A stretch of DNA of 64,000 nucleotides from Ailanthus altissimus (Eukaryota; Streptophyta; Magnoliopsida; Sapindales; Simaroubaceae): positions 6,937,001 to 7,001,000 of the forward strand of contig OX327699.1 of assembly GCA_946807835.1 (NCBI GenBank), read 5' to 3'. Positions within the stretch are counted from its first letter, which is position 1; each line of letters starts with the position of its first letter. The position numbers and the translations under genes were made by a program. Below, in pieces: positions 23,409 to 34,208 of this stretch. The notes beneath the pieces were generated by a model. It worked only from the letters and a program-made list of their open reading frames with translations. It searched no databases and was not told where the DNA came from.

Positions 23409-23974
23409 GGATTGTTTTTTGCCAAGACTGAATCATAAAAACAGTAAGTAAAAATTTATAAGGAATTTGGTATGGATCTTTTACCTGTTTCACGTTCTTT
23501 TTATTTTTGAACCTATCATAGCGCTGCCGTGGTATGCGTCTTATTGCGCCAGCGATAAGGTATCATTGAAGTAATAATCCTTATGTCGCTTCAGTGCTAT
23601 GATGCACGTCATTAATTTTGTGTAACTGTTCTGGCGCTGGAGCGATGTGCCTTGTATCGTGGGTGCACTAAATTGAAGCAACAGTTGGAATCCTTTTGAA
23701 CTTTCGCTACAACACTGAGTCTCTATTGTTGGAGCGGCAAATGGGCACTGACACGATAACGATTCGCCGCTGTAGCGCTGGAGGCTAATTTGGGGTGCGT
23801 ACTGGAATTCCCGCTGGCGCACTGGAGTAGGTACCATAGGGGCGGTAATCACTTGAGCTTTCTATCGCAGCCGCGCTGCATCCTGTCGCTGGAGCGCTGA
23901 ACCCTTCTCTTTCTTTTTAAGATAAAAAAAAAAGAAAAGAAAAAATATTAAATAATAATAATAATAATACTTAC
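23409..23974 (-). promoter_or_regulatory. Element D: spacer upstream of the MAPKK ORF with LTR-like motif cluster and TATA-like site
   Basis: Between the gag-protease unit and the MAPKK ORF. 23520-23905 is strikingly GC-rich, with repeated GCGCTGG, GCGCCAGCG, TCGCTGGAGCG and CGCCGCTG words, the vocabulary of the D LTR (20480-20720, 27750-28000). Toward the ORF, TATAAAT occurs on the minus strand at 23454-23460, about 50 bp before the ATG. Reading frames across the cluster (such as 23541-23852) look like by-products of GC-rich repeats. Interpretation as an internal promoter is inference. Confidence 0.5.
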
Positions 23975-23992
23975 CTTGGGTTGCCTCCCAAG
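23975..23992 (-). promoter_or_regulatory. Conserved end-of-pol hairpin with adjacent splice-donor-like site
   Basis: Minus strand CTTGGG-AGGCAA-CCCAAG: a perfect 6-bp stem with 6-nt loop. It is followed at once by a consensus 5' splice site (CCAAG then GTAAGT). Versions in H (CTTAGG-AGGTAA-CCTAAG) and B keep pairing. Translation of the same bases gives the LGGNP end motif of Athila pol, so conservation could also be protein-level. Confidence 0.6.
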
Positions 23993-24087
23993 AAGCGAAT
24001 GATTTAATATCGTCGGCTTGATGGGGTTTCCTATTCTCTTATGGTGGGTTGAAGATGTTGATGGAAGTATTTGTGTAAGTGATCTTG

Positions 24088-24950
24088 CTAGCTTTCTTCT
24101 TTTTCAGCTTCTATATCTCGGGTAGTATCTTTTGTTGCATTCTCCTTGTGTCTTTCTGGAAAGACTTTAATCTTAAATTGGGGAAGTGGCTCTTCCTTTT
24201 CTTTCTCTCTGCTTGCTTCATGAAGGTACTGATCTTTCTTCTTCTTTCTTGCCTTCCTATGCTTTAATGCCATTTTTTGGATGTGAGGATCCAATGTCTC
24301 CATATCTTTGATTTTCTTGATACTTAGGTGCGCCACATTAATGCAGAAACAGTCTTTATTTTTAGTTGGTAATTCAATCTCCTTGAAGACCTTAAAAGTG
24401 ATTATATCCTCTTGTACCCTCATGGTCAACTCTTATTTTTACACATCAATAATTATTCTTCCAGTAGCTAAGAAGGGTCTTTCAAGGATGATAGGGATCT
24501 CCTTGTCTTCTTCCATGTCCAAAACAATGAAATCGGCAGGGAAGATGAATTTATTGACTTTAATCAACACATCTTCAATGAATCTCTTGGGATAGGTGAG
24601 AGAACGATCTGCCAACTGGATATGATATTTGTTTGTTTAGCTTCTTTCAATCCTAATTTTTTATACACGAATAATGGCATAAGATTGATGCTAGCTCCCA
24701 GATCACAAAGTGCCTTCCTAAATCATAATTTCCAATTGAGCATGGTATGGTGAAACTCTCAAGATCTTTGAGCTTTGAAGGTAGCTTCTTTAGAAGGATA
24801 ACGCTACACTCCTCCGTTAGGGCCACAGTCTTGAAGTCATCTATTCTTCTATTCTTTGATAGGATATCCTTCATGAATCTCACATAGCTCGACATTTACT
24901 CTAGTGCATCTACAAAAGGAAGATTAATATGTAATTTCTTAAAAACATCA
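24088..24950 (-). pseudogene. Element D: Athila-type protease with charged tail
   Basis: Minus strand: VRFMKDILSKNRRIDDFKTV and LPSKLKDLESFTIPCSIGNY (24895-24700), then a one-base frameshift just before the active site, which in the next frame reads ALCDLGASINLMP. DRSLTYP-like, [19 protein letters not shown] and [11 protein letters not shown] blocks follow to about 24480. The last frame (24429-24088) is open: MRVQEDIITFKVFKEIELP, then a Lys/Glu-rich tail (KHRKARKKKKDQYL, SREKEKEEPLP) and a stop. The end-of-pol motif lies about 100 bp downstream. RT is absent, as in H, whose tail is similar. Confidence 0.87.
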
Positions 24951-26593
24951 AGAAATTTAGAAAACTACTTATCTAGTTTCTTCTTTTGCAACCTCTAAGG
25001 AAATGGAGGTGATGGAGTGAATGCCTGTGTAGGTTGCTTCTGCGGGTTGTTACTGGTATCTTCTACTGCATTTTTACTTTTCTGTTCTTGTACTCGAATA
25101 CCAGTTTCTATGTTTTTCTTTATTTCATCACTTTTCTCTTGACTTCTTAGATGTTGTAATCTCTAAGGAAATGGTATAGGTGGTCTATATGGCTGTACAT
25201 CATCTTGCTGGACTACTACTTCTTTTTCCTTCTCCTTCATTCTGAAAGTTATGGTTTAAGTGTGTTGTTATGTAAGATTTTACCACTTCTTAGGGAGATG
25301 GCTTGACATTGCTCTACCTTTCCTTTTGGATTGACTTTGGTGTCGCTTGGTAGGGTTCTTTGAGGGTAATTGTTCATTATTATAGCGAATTATCCTGCCT
25401 GATTCTCCAAGGCTCTAAATGAAGCTGCTTGACTTTGAAAAAATGCATATGTTTTCTTCATATATTGTAAAAGCATGTCTTCAATGTCTGGTTTTTTCTC
25501 TTGATGGGTTTGCAGTTGGAAGCTAGGAGGAGCTTTGGAATACTATCATTGATTATTGTTGCTCTATGAGAAGTTATGGTGATTTCTCTATCTAGGATTG
25601 TAAAAATGTGAGTTGGGATTGCTGTGGTTGAAGTCCCCTACATATTGAGCAGTCTCCATACAATGTCTATTAGTATGATTACTTCCATAGAAATCACAAG
25701 TGATTGGTTGACTCTTGATGGCATTAACTCTCAAGTTGCTTAATTGTTTGGTCAAGAGGTTGACTTAGGCAGATAATATGGTCAAAGTGTATACTTCATG
25801 TAATCTAGCGATCTTTCTTGTGGTTGACCTTTCGGTGGGCCATTGATAGGCATTAGACGTCATCTCATCTAGTAGATTATGTGCTTCATCGGTAGACTTG
25901 TTCATGAGTACTCCTCCAACTGCAGCATCTACTATCATTCTGAATTGACCGGCTAATCCATTGTAGAATATTTGTACAAGAAACCACTTCAGAACTCTAT
26001 GATGAGGACATTTTCTTTGCATATCTTTGTATCTCTCTCATGCCTTATAAAGAGATTCTCCATCTAGTTGTAGGAATGATGTTCTTCATCTTGGCAGTTT
26101 TAGCAGGTGGAAAGAATTTGGAGAGGAATTTTTGTGCAAGATCATCCAATGTAGCTATGGATCTAGATGGAAGCGATAACAGTCAGCTCTTTGCTTTGTC
26201 TCTTAAGAAAAAAGGAAACAATCTTAGTCGGATTGCATCATCGAACACCCCATTGTACTTGAATGTGTCACATATCTCCAAGAAGTTGATGATGTGTATG
26301 TTTGAATTTTCATTAAGCAGTCCACTAAATTGTACCGAATCCTTGAGCATTTGAATCATGCTTGGCTTGATCTCAAAGTTGTTAGCTTGAACAGTTGATC
26401 TTTGAATGCTTGAATGGATTCCACTGACTAGGGGAACAACATATTCCCTTAGTGGTCTTGCTTCATTGTTAGGTGTAATTAGTACTTGATCTTCGATGGT
26501 GTTGACTTGATTTTTCTTTCTTTTAATTCTTTTTAAGGTTCTTTCAATTTCTGCATCAAATGTAATCAAGTCTTCACTTTTCGATCTTCGCAT
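24951..26593 (-). pseudogene. Element D: Athila-type gag
   Basis: The start at 26593 (MRRSKSEDLITFDAEIERTL) opens a 136-codon frame with REYVVPLVSGIHSSI, FEIKPSMIQMLKDSVQFSGL and VFDDAIRLRLFPFFLRDKA, the standard gag N-terminal fold. After a stop at 26183 the frame continues with LPSRSIATLDDLAQKFLSKF. 26022-25765 carries FLVQIFYNGLAGQFRMIVDA, STDEAHNLLDEMTSNAYQWP. The C-terminal part (25500-24950) is only partly readable. Stops and a few frameshifts. The 110 bp to the primer binding site form the leader. Confidence 0.87.
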
Positions 26594-26702
26594 GTACCTA
26601 AAAAAAAAGAGTAGAAACTAAATTAAAAAAAAAGAAAATAAAAAGTAAAGTAAAAACTAGAAAGATTGGTATTAATATTGGAAAAAAAACAATAAAATAT
26701 TA

Positions 26703-26720
26703 TCCCTGGCAACGGCACCA
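26703..26720 (-). other. Primer binding site of element D (tRNA-Asp type)
   Basis: Minus strand TGGTGCCGTTGCCAGGGA, two mismatches from the tRNA-Asp complementary site TGGCGCCGTTGCCGGGGA. Six bases separate it from the LTR edge at 26727, the same spacing as in element B. Confidence 0.9.
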
Positions 26721-26726
26721 AAAACG

Positions 26727-28181
26727 TGATGCGATATTTCTATATCTTAAAATTAAGTGCAAGTAATAAAGGGACTAAATAGTCGGATGTCGAACCCACG
26801 GGGATAGTTTTTACTTTTTAACCAAGTATTAAAATTATGTCTTTCTAATAATTATTCAGAAAAATAAAAATTTAAGAATAAATTTAGAAAATATAAAAGC
26901 TATGACACAATATAAAGAGAATTAGGTGATAGCAATATAGGAAAAAAAATATAGGATCAATACTATCCTTTAATATATTTTCTAATGATTAATCCTTTAA
27001 TATTTAACTCATTTAGTCTTTATTATTGATCAAGATACTAATGTATTTACAAGTCTCTTCCAATGTCATTCAAGTATACCTTAATTTACCAAATATCTAT
27101 ATTCCTATGATACTTGTAATAAATTAAGATTCATTAAGATTAAGTCTTATTGATCATACATGTCAATTAGGTATATTCATATCCTAAATTAAAACTTGCA
27201 TATGCAATATTGAATGTTACTCTACAATCATACATCAAATTACCTAGGTCTAAATATTATGATTCCTCTTTCGAGTTTATAAAAAATATTAGCAATTCAT
27301 TCACCATATATTGGCCAGAAATATTGAAGCAATAAGAACAAGTAATTTAAATAACAAAGAACTAAGTTTATTAAATATTCAAAAGATATAGCAATTAAGC
27401 GCATATATTAAGTTCAAGTATTAACCCTAGAAAGAAAATTAGTTCATGGCTATAAGAGAACAGCAGTAAAAATAATAATAAATTATGATACAATCAATAA
27501 CAAACCGATATAGACATCGAATTGCTCTTAATTGTGCTGCCTAGGAAACATTTGATGCCGAAGAATGCCTTGAATCTCTCTCTAAGGTTGCTTCAATTAA
27601 CTTCTATTGCTCTCTAAGACTTGTACTCTGTATTCTTGGTGTTCGTTCTTGAATTGCTCTTGGGTTATTTTTAAAGTCTGGGAATGAGTGGCCTTTTATA
27701 GTGATTGATATGAGCTTAAAAATCTCAATTCTCGTCGGATTAGGACTCGCACTACTGCTGGGGCGTTGGGTGCTGTCGCTGGGTATAAATGGCCTCAGAG
27801 CTGGAGCGGTGAGATGTTGGCGTTGGAGCACTGGCCTGTCGCTGGCGCAATGACAATATGGCATTAAGGCACTGGCCTGTCGCTGGCGTGATGACAGTCT
27901 GGTGTTAGGGCGCTAGTCATGACTTAAATAGGTCAATTTTTTTTATTTTCTTATTTCGATCACTGTTCTAGCTCTGGGACAAATATCCTCGTGGCGCTGG
28001 GGCGAAAGGTCCATGTTTTGAAAACTTTGCATTTTATGTCCTCTTATTTCTGATTTTCTTTAAATTTCATTCAAGTCCCTATAAATAACAATAAAGCACA
28101 TAAATGGCTATCTATTTTCATTAAACAATAAAATATCAAAATAAAAACATGAGAAAATATATGACAAATATGCTCTTATCA
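26727..28181 (-). repeat. 5' LTR of element D
   Basis: TGATGCGATATTT to GCTCTTATCA on the plus strand. Contains a good TATA box on the minus strand (TATAAAAGG, plus-strand positions 27692-27700). Just upstream of it in transcription order is the GC-rich cluster at 27750-28010 (GGGGCGTTGGG, GTCGCTGGCGC, GGCGCTGGGGCG). The U5 side has the block CGGATGTCGAACCCACGGGGA, near the end of many Athila LTRs. Confidence 0.93.
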
Positions 28182-28435
28182 CGTGCTTATTGGCTCTTTG
28201 AGGATTCTCTTATCAATCTTATCTTTAGGTATTACAGCTACATGATATGGCATCTAGGTGTTCCTCTATTGGGCCCATGGGTGATGTGGCAAGACCTAAA
28301 CTGGGCTGACACATACACTTGTAGATGGAACTGTGTTGATATGGCGAGTACTTGAGTTCCAATGATGTGTCCTCTAACACTGCTAATGAATGGCGACATG
28401 TGGCCGAACTCAAGCTCCACTAGATAAGCTTCTTA
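28182..28435 (-). repeat. 5' LTR of element C, second part
   Basis: Continues the C LTR after element D. It matches the LTR of G at 56400-56670: GATTCTCTTATC, ATATGGCATCTAGGTGTTCCTC, GGCAAG, GTGTCCTCTAACACTGCTA, GACATGTGGCC. It stops at about 28435, where element E begins; the last about 90 bp of the LTR are lost. Confidence 0.8.
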
Positions 28436-28866
28436 GGTTGAGTAAATTCAATAGTAAATGAAACTTTCAAGTACAACAGCAAATGAAACTAAGATTAACT
28501 ATCAAACTTATAACTACTACCAAGATAAGTAAATTCAGTAGTAAATACAACTACTATGATAAATGAAATTGCAAGCTCCTAAAAAGACTTCTTATATTTT
28601 TTTGGGCTTTCATCACGTGGGCTGATACTGGTATGTCTAATTTTGATGTCCATTCTAAAGAAACTTGAATAACATTGATAAGGCATTGATCTTGTTAAAT
28701 ACTTAATTCGGGTATATTAGTGTCTTCAACAAAATATAAATTTAAGATGTGCTTAATTAGCCCATTAAAAGTTTCTTTCATTTTCTTGGGTCTTACCCTT
28801 ATTATTATTAGACTTCTATAGATACTCAATGGATCTTGTGAAGCTTTGGCAACTTGATTCGCATCA
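28436..28866 (-). repeat. Truncated 3' LTR of element E, overlapping the end of pol
   Basis: Matches 34545-34944 of the 5' LTR: ACTACTACCAAGATAAGTAAATT, TGTCTTCAACAAAA, AAGATGTGCTTAATTAG, ATCTTGTGAAGCTTTGG, ending TTCGCATCA. The minus strand just before it reads AAGAAGGGGTGAA, a polypurine tract inside the coding region. The plus-strand left part of the LTR (about 300 bp) is missing. Confidence 0.83.
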
Positions 28867-30222
28867 TTCACCCCTTCTTGAAAAGGATTTGTCCTCAAAT
28901 CTTCACCTATATCAAAATGAGACATATTAGCAAAATTAAAACTTGCACTTATATTATACTCAACTGGAATGACTAACTTATAGACGTTGTCATTGATCCT
29001 TCCAATCGCTTGAAATGGACCATATCCCCTTAGAAGTAGTTTAGAATACCTTTGAATGAGAAACTGTTCCTTCCTCACATGCAACCAAACCTAATCACCT
29101 GGCTCAAATTTAACTTTCTTGCGCCTCTTATTAACTTGGTTGACATATTGTTCAGTTCTTCTTTCAATATTTTGTCGTGCTTTTTCATGGATGTATCTGA
29201 CAAAGTTAGCTTTCTTCTTTGTATCTAAATTAGCACACTCATCCATAAGTAAAAAAATTAAATCCAAATGAGTCAATGAATTAAAACAATACACAATTTC
29301 AAAAGGTGAAAACTTAGTTGTTGAATGCACACTCCTATTATATGCAAACTCTACATAAGGTAAACATTCTTCCCATGTTTTCAAGTTCTTTTGTATTATA
29401 GCAAGGAATAAAGTAGATAAAGTTATATTAACTACTTTGGTGTGTACATCAGTTTATGGGTGACAAGTAGTTGAAAATAAAAGTTTAGTTCCTAACTTAT
29501 CCCACAAAAGTCTTCCAAAAATAGTCTAAGAGTTTTGCATCCCTATCCAAAACAATACTCTTAGGCATGCCATGCAATCTTACAATCTCTTGGAAAATTT
29601 AATCAGCAATATATGATGCATCATCAATTTTATGACATGGAATAAAAAGTGCCATTTTAGAAAACCTATCAACTACTACATATAAGGAATCCCTGCAACT
29701 TTTTGATCTAGGTAAACCTAATACAAAATCTATAGATATGTCAATCCAAGGTTCACTTGGTATAAGCAAAGAAGCATACAAACCATAAGGCTTAACTTTA
29801 GACTTAGCTTATCTACAAGTAACACTTTTCGTCTTATTCAAGACCCCAATTATGAAATCCGTTCTCTCCCACTTCACACCTCGCATGTTCTTATTTCTTA
29901 TAGACAGAAAGGCGCTTTAACATCTTTTTAACTCGAAATAGCTGAGGAAAATTCTTTCTACATCACATTTCATATGAGGTCAAAAGAAATGTTCATGCAA
30001 AACATCTATAGTTTTAGATATACTAAAATGCCCTATAAAACTACTCTTATGAGCTTCTCTGACAAACAATTCATGCAATGAACAATTAGGCACACATAAC
30101 TTATTTTCTCTAAACAAAAAATCCATTATGCCTAATGAACTTGCCAAATGCCACTTTTTCACATACATCAAATACATTACCAAAATCATAATCATTAACA
30201 TACAAGTCTTTAATATATTCAA
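28695..30222 (-). pseudogene. Element E: integrase
   Basis: Minus strand: the zinc-binding start reads HELFVREAHKSSFIGHFSIS and KTIDVLHEHFF (30070-29983). The core has [16 protein letters not shown] (first catalytic Asp), [17 protein letters not shown], then [10 protein letters not shown] near 29570 (second Asp). The Glu region is partly lost near 29450. 29384-29091 is open: [38 protein letters not shown]. The C-terminal part (29084-28695) has SKLLLRGYGPFQAIGRINDN and ASFNFANMSHFDIGEDLRTN and ends inside the LTR. I see no clear chromodomain; a CR-type tail would fit CRM. Stops separate four frames. Confidence 0.85.
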
Positions 30223-30239
30223 AAATTAATATTTTGCAT

Positions 30240-31560
30240 CTAAAGTAGAAAGTAAGGTGTACTTTCAAGATAATGCATCAGGTACAATGTTCTCCTTACC
30301 TTGCTTGTACTTGATCAAATAAGAAAATGTTTCAATGAACTCTACCCACTTGGCATGCCACTTGTTCAGCTTGTGTTGACCCTTTAAATGCTTCAACGAT
30401 TTGTGATCTGTATGAATCAAAACTTATATTTGCCAAAGATAATGCTACCAAGTTTCTAATGCCCAAACAATACATACATCTATTTATCATATGTAGGGTA
30501 ATTTAAGGCTGACCATATAGCTTTTCATTAAAATATGCAATAGGATGTCCTTCTTGCAATAGTATAGATCCAATACCTATTCCTGAACCATCACACTCAA
30601 TTTCAAAAGTTTTAGTGAAGTTAGGTAAAGTAAGCAAATGTGCATTAGTTAATTTTTCCTTGATCAAATTAAATGCATTTTCTTGTTCATCGCCTCATTT
30701 AAAACTTACATTCTTTTTTGTAACTTCAGTTAAAGGTACTAGGCTACTAAATTTTTTTAAAAATATCCTATAAAAGCTAGCTAAACTATGGAAACTTCTA
30801 ACAAAACCTACACTTGTAGGCTTTGGCCAATCTTGGATTGCCTTAATCTTTTCTTTATCTACCTCAATTCTTTTAGCATTAACATAAAAAAAACCAATAA
30901 ATACAAACTTATCCATACAAAATGTACACTTTTTTAGGTTAGCAAACAACTTTTCTTTTCTTAAAACACCCAAAACAAGTTTTAAATATTCAATATGCTC
31001 ATATAGGTTTTTACTATAGATCAGAATATCATCAAATTATACAATCACAAATTTTCTAATAAAAACACGTAAAACGTGATTCATTAATATCATGAAAGTA
31101 TTAGGTGCATTAGTTAATCTAAACGGTATAACTAACCACTCATATAAACTATATTTTATTTAAATGTGGTTTTTCATTCATCACATTGCCTCATCCAGAT
31201 CTAATGATAGCCACTCTTAAGGTTAATTTTAGAAAACATACAAGAATCATACAATTCATCAAGCAGGTTATCTAATCTAGAAATGGTATGTCTATACTTT
31301 ACAGTGATATTGTTGATGGCAAAACAATTAATATACATTCTCTTTAGGTACAACCAATATTGGAACCACATAAGGACTCATGCTTTCACACACATACCTC
31401 TTCTTTATGAGCTCACTAACCTACCTTTGTCTCTTTGGGATTACTTTTATAGGCTGGCCTATTTGAAATTGATGCTCCGAGTATAAAGTTAATTTGATGC
31501 TCAATTCCTCTTATTGGTGGTAAACCATTATGTATCTCTTTGAGAAACACATCATCAAAT
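30240..31560 (-). pseudogene. Element E: reverse transcriptase and RNase H, decayed
   Basis: Minus strand near 31050-30990 gives the catalytic box FDDILIYSKNLYEHIEYLKL, equivalent to YxDD with a preceding stop. 30973-30695 is open: LRKEKLFANLKKCTFCMDKF, IKAIQDWPKPTSVGFVRSFH, SLVPLTEVTKKNVSFK, the RT thumb and connection. RNase H follows, with a degraded CDGSGIGIGS-like start near 30590. The upstream RT fingers at 31500-31100 are readable in short pieces only. Confidence 0.82.
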
Positions 31561-31956
31561 TCCTATAAAAGAGAAACAATACTAGGCAAAGAGGGATTAA
31601 GTTCACTAGTACTAAAACAAGCCTCTTTGTACAAAATTACAATTATAGGCTGATTTAAAAATAAAGCTTTTTTGATCTCTTTCTCTTTCTTGTATAGGAA
31701 TTCAATTGTTTTCTCTATTTTCTTTTATCATTAACCAAAATTTCCTTTTCTTTTTCACTCTTTTTTTCTCTCCTTTTAGTTTCGGTCTCTCTTGCTTTTG
31801 AACTCTTACTCTAATTTTTCATGTCACTCTCTTTCTTTAACCTCACTTGATCTTTATATACTTGTCTTAGAGTTAAAGGTACAAGAGTAATTGATTTTCC
31901 CTTAAATACAAAAGAGTACATATTAATGTAACCATCACAAATTACATGCCCGTATA

Positions 31957-32283
31957 CTACCATGGTCGGCTCAAAAGAATATGCCCCGTATACATTGGCA
32001 CCACATTACACAAAACCTCATCTTTATACTTCTCAATTGAGAATGAGATAAACACATGTTTATTTATTTTGACTTCTCCATAATCATTCAGGCATTGTAG
32101 ATTATGCGGCTTAAGATGTTTCAAAGTTGTCAAATTTAAATTTTCTACTAAACTAGTGCTAGCTATATTAGTAAAACTCCATCCCCAATCAATAATAATG
32201 CTACATTCCTTATCATTGACATGACATCTAGTATAAAAAAATATTATCATGTTGTACCTTCTTATCTTCTTTGATTTACACAC
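31957..32283 (-). pseudogene. Element E: protease
   Basis: Open 108-codon frame. FYTRCHVNDKECSIIID matches the chromovirus protease start; the active site is WGWSFTNIAS in place of the usual G-G-S-x-TN form. The rest, LVENLNLTTLKHLKPHNLQC, INKHVFISFSIEKYKDEVLC and PMYTGHILLSRPW, is well conserved; SRPW should be GRPW. Confidence 0.85.
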
Positions 32284-32399
32284 TAAGAGCTCTCATAGCA
32301 ACTAAAAGCTCTCCATCAACCAAATATTCAATGTCACTTGCATCCTCTAAAGATGGCATAGACTCATCATCATATTCACCTTCTATCTCAATATCACCA

Positions 32400-33494
32400 T
32401 CTTGTTTCAATATCATCATTCTTTTTTTTAAACATTAAGATGCAATATGACTTATTCTCAAATACTTAAATCATTTGATATCTCTATTTCTAGAAAGTTG
32501 AGAATCAGATTTACCTTTGTTTGGTGTGCCTCCATCTTGGTTACTTTTAGAGGGTTTGGCCTTAGGATTGAAATTAGGCTTTTCATCATTTTTATTCCAA
32601 TTCATTTTGCAAGAGGATGACGAACCCGAGTTCTATTCATTTCTTACAGAACTTTTCTTTTGAGCTGCATTTTTACCTTTATTGCCATATTCACAATGTC
32701 TTCCAACTTTACATAATGCAACAATTCGACCACAATAGCAATATCATGATTAAAACCTTACAAAAATTAGGCCAGAGTTACCTCTTGATCTTCCTCAACA
32801 TTGGCTCAAAGCATGGTTATCTCCATTTCTTTGGGTTACTCTTCAACACTTTTAAAACCTTGAGTAAGGTTTTGCAATCTTTGATACAAATCTCTATAAT
32901 AATGATTAGGGACAAATCACTTTCTCATAACAGCTCTCATCTCTTCCTATGTATCAGTAGGCTCTCATGGTTTCTTCTCCTATTTAAAACTAACTGATCC
33001 TAATAAATAATTGCATAATTAATAAATTCAACAGTAGCTAACTTTATGTTCTTTTTCTCAGAGTAGTTATGGCAATCAAAAACTAGCTCCGCCTAATTTT
33101 TCCCACTCCAAATATGCATCAAGATTATTTTTACCTTGGAAAAAAAGAATCTTTAGCTTAATACTACCTAAGTTATGATTAACTCTATCTTTATGTCTTG
33201 CTCTATCTCGTCTACCTCCTCTATCATGCATGAATATATCTATATTGATAATAGTGGCCTGGTCATCATCATCCCAATCATCTCCATCATTGCCATCATC
33301 ATTCATGGTAGTCTTAAGAACTCTAGGTGGCTATGCCCTTTATGAACTAGATTTAACTTTATTTATTCTCTCATTGACCACATCAAACCTCAAATTCAGT
33401 CGATTAAATTGTTGTTCTAAGGACTTAAAAAAAGTTTAAAATCTATCTTTTCTCGAACATCATCGGATGGGCCTTTACCTTTTTCTTGCGACAT
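32400..33494 (-). pseudogene. Element E: gag
   Basis: The start at 33494 gives MSQEKGKGPSDDVREKI. Near 33306-33076 the frame has an Asp-rich stretch, then NHNLGSIKLKILFFQGKNNL and AYLEWEK, the gag core. Near 32480 a decayed zinc knuckle (YLRISHIAS*CLKKR) is followed by the acidic linker DGDIEIEGEYDDESMPSLED that leads to protease. The middle (33070-32600) is frameshifted. Confidence 0.82.
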
Positions 33495-34194
33495 GTTTAA
33501 TATCCTACAAACAAAGTTGAGAAACCTCATAAACAATCCCTTACATTCTTTCTCTCAAGATTGATGGCACTCACACTTGTATTTACTCAGATTTGGCTTT
33601 TACCCATTTAAAAGTTCACACTCTCTTACCTTTTTTCACTATTTATCCCCTCTTTAATTATTTATTAAACTTAAACTAAGTCAATCAAAATTACCTTACA
33701 AAAATTCAAACTCAACAAATTATATTACTATGGATGATAATAAGCTAACACAAAGAAAAAAAAGGCTGAGTTTAAGAAGCAAAGAGAACAAGATTATAAT
33801 AAAAACGATAAACTACGAAAACCAGGACCAAAGGGAATCTAAACTTTTTATGCAATTAAGGTTGTTGTTTTGTTTTAGGCTGAATTGCACAAAATAGCCA
33901 GAATACACACTTGATGTAACAAAACTTGAAGAACACTTTAATTATTTCAGAACTTTCTATACTTTTTTCTATAATTTTTTTTCAATTTTTTTTAATTTGT
34001 TTTACTTATATGTAATGATAAATAATGGAACTTGAATGAATTAAGGTGAAGAAATAGGTAAAAAAGTGCATACAAGAAGAAATAAAGGTGATAGAATTCA
34101 GATTCAAAGGAATAGAACAAAGGATGAAGAATTAAAAGAAAGAACATACAATAAAGAAAATAAAAGGATAGATTAAACTTGATTTAGAACCTAA

Positions 34195-34206
34195 ACTTTG
34201 ATACCA
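34195..34206 (-). other. Primer binding site of element E (initiator tRNA-Met type)
   Basis: The minus strand reads TGGTATCAAAGT, one or two mismatches from TGGTATCAGAGC. It is two bases inside the LTR edge. Confidence 0.85.
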
Positions 34207-34208
34207 AA

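Larger units (their letters stand above)
19444..28181 (-). mobile_element. Element D: Athila-like non-autonomous retrotransposon (gag-protease plus MAPKK ORF)
   Basis: Complete 8738-bp element: two LTRs of 1448 and 1455 bp (TG...CA), a tRNA-Asp primer binding site, gag, protease, an end-of-pol motif, a MAPKK ORF and a non-coding 3' part. RT, RNase H and integrase are absent. It is inserted in the LTR of C with duplication CTTGC (19439-19443) / CGTGC (28182-28186), one mismatch. Removing it restores a stretch matching the LTR of G (TACTCGCTCATTAAG near 56400). It is the best-preserved element of the window and the reference for B and H. Confidence 0.92.
4441..28435 (-). mobile_element. Element C: decayed Tat-lineage Ty3/gypsy retrotransposon, split by B and D
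   Basis: Minus-strand order is 5' LTR (28435-28182 and 19443-18656), PBS (18653-18636), gag (about 18600-17040), protease (16900-16542, continuing 8012-7850), RT (7700-6840), RNase H (6840-6590), a second RNase H (6430-6130) and integrase (5900-4950). The second RNase H between the ordinary RNase H and integrase is a hallmark of the plant Tat clade. Every domain contains stops and frameshifts, so nothing is functional. B interrupts the protease and D the LTR, each with a target-site duplication, so C is older than both. The left end is uncertain. Confidence 0.85.

Noticed and set aside
23541..23852. 103-codon minus-strand protein upstream of the MAPKK ORF
   Set aside because: It lies across the GC-rich word cluster, has no counterpart in B or H, and looks compositional.
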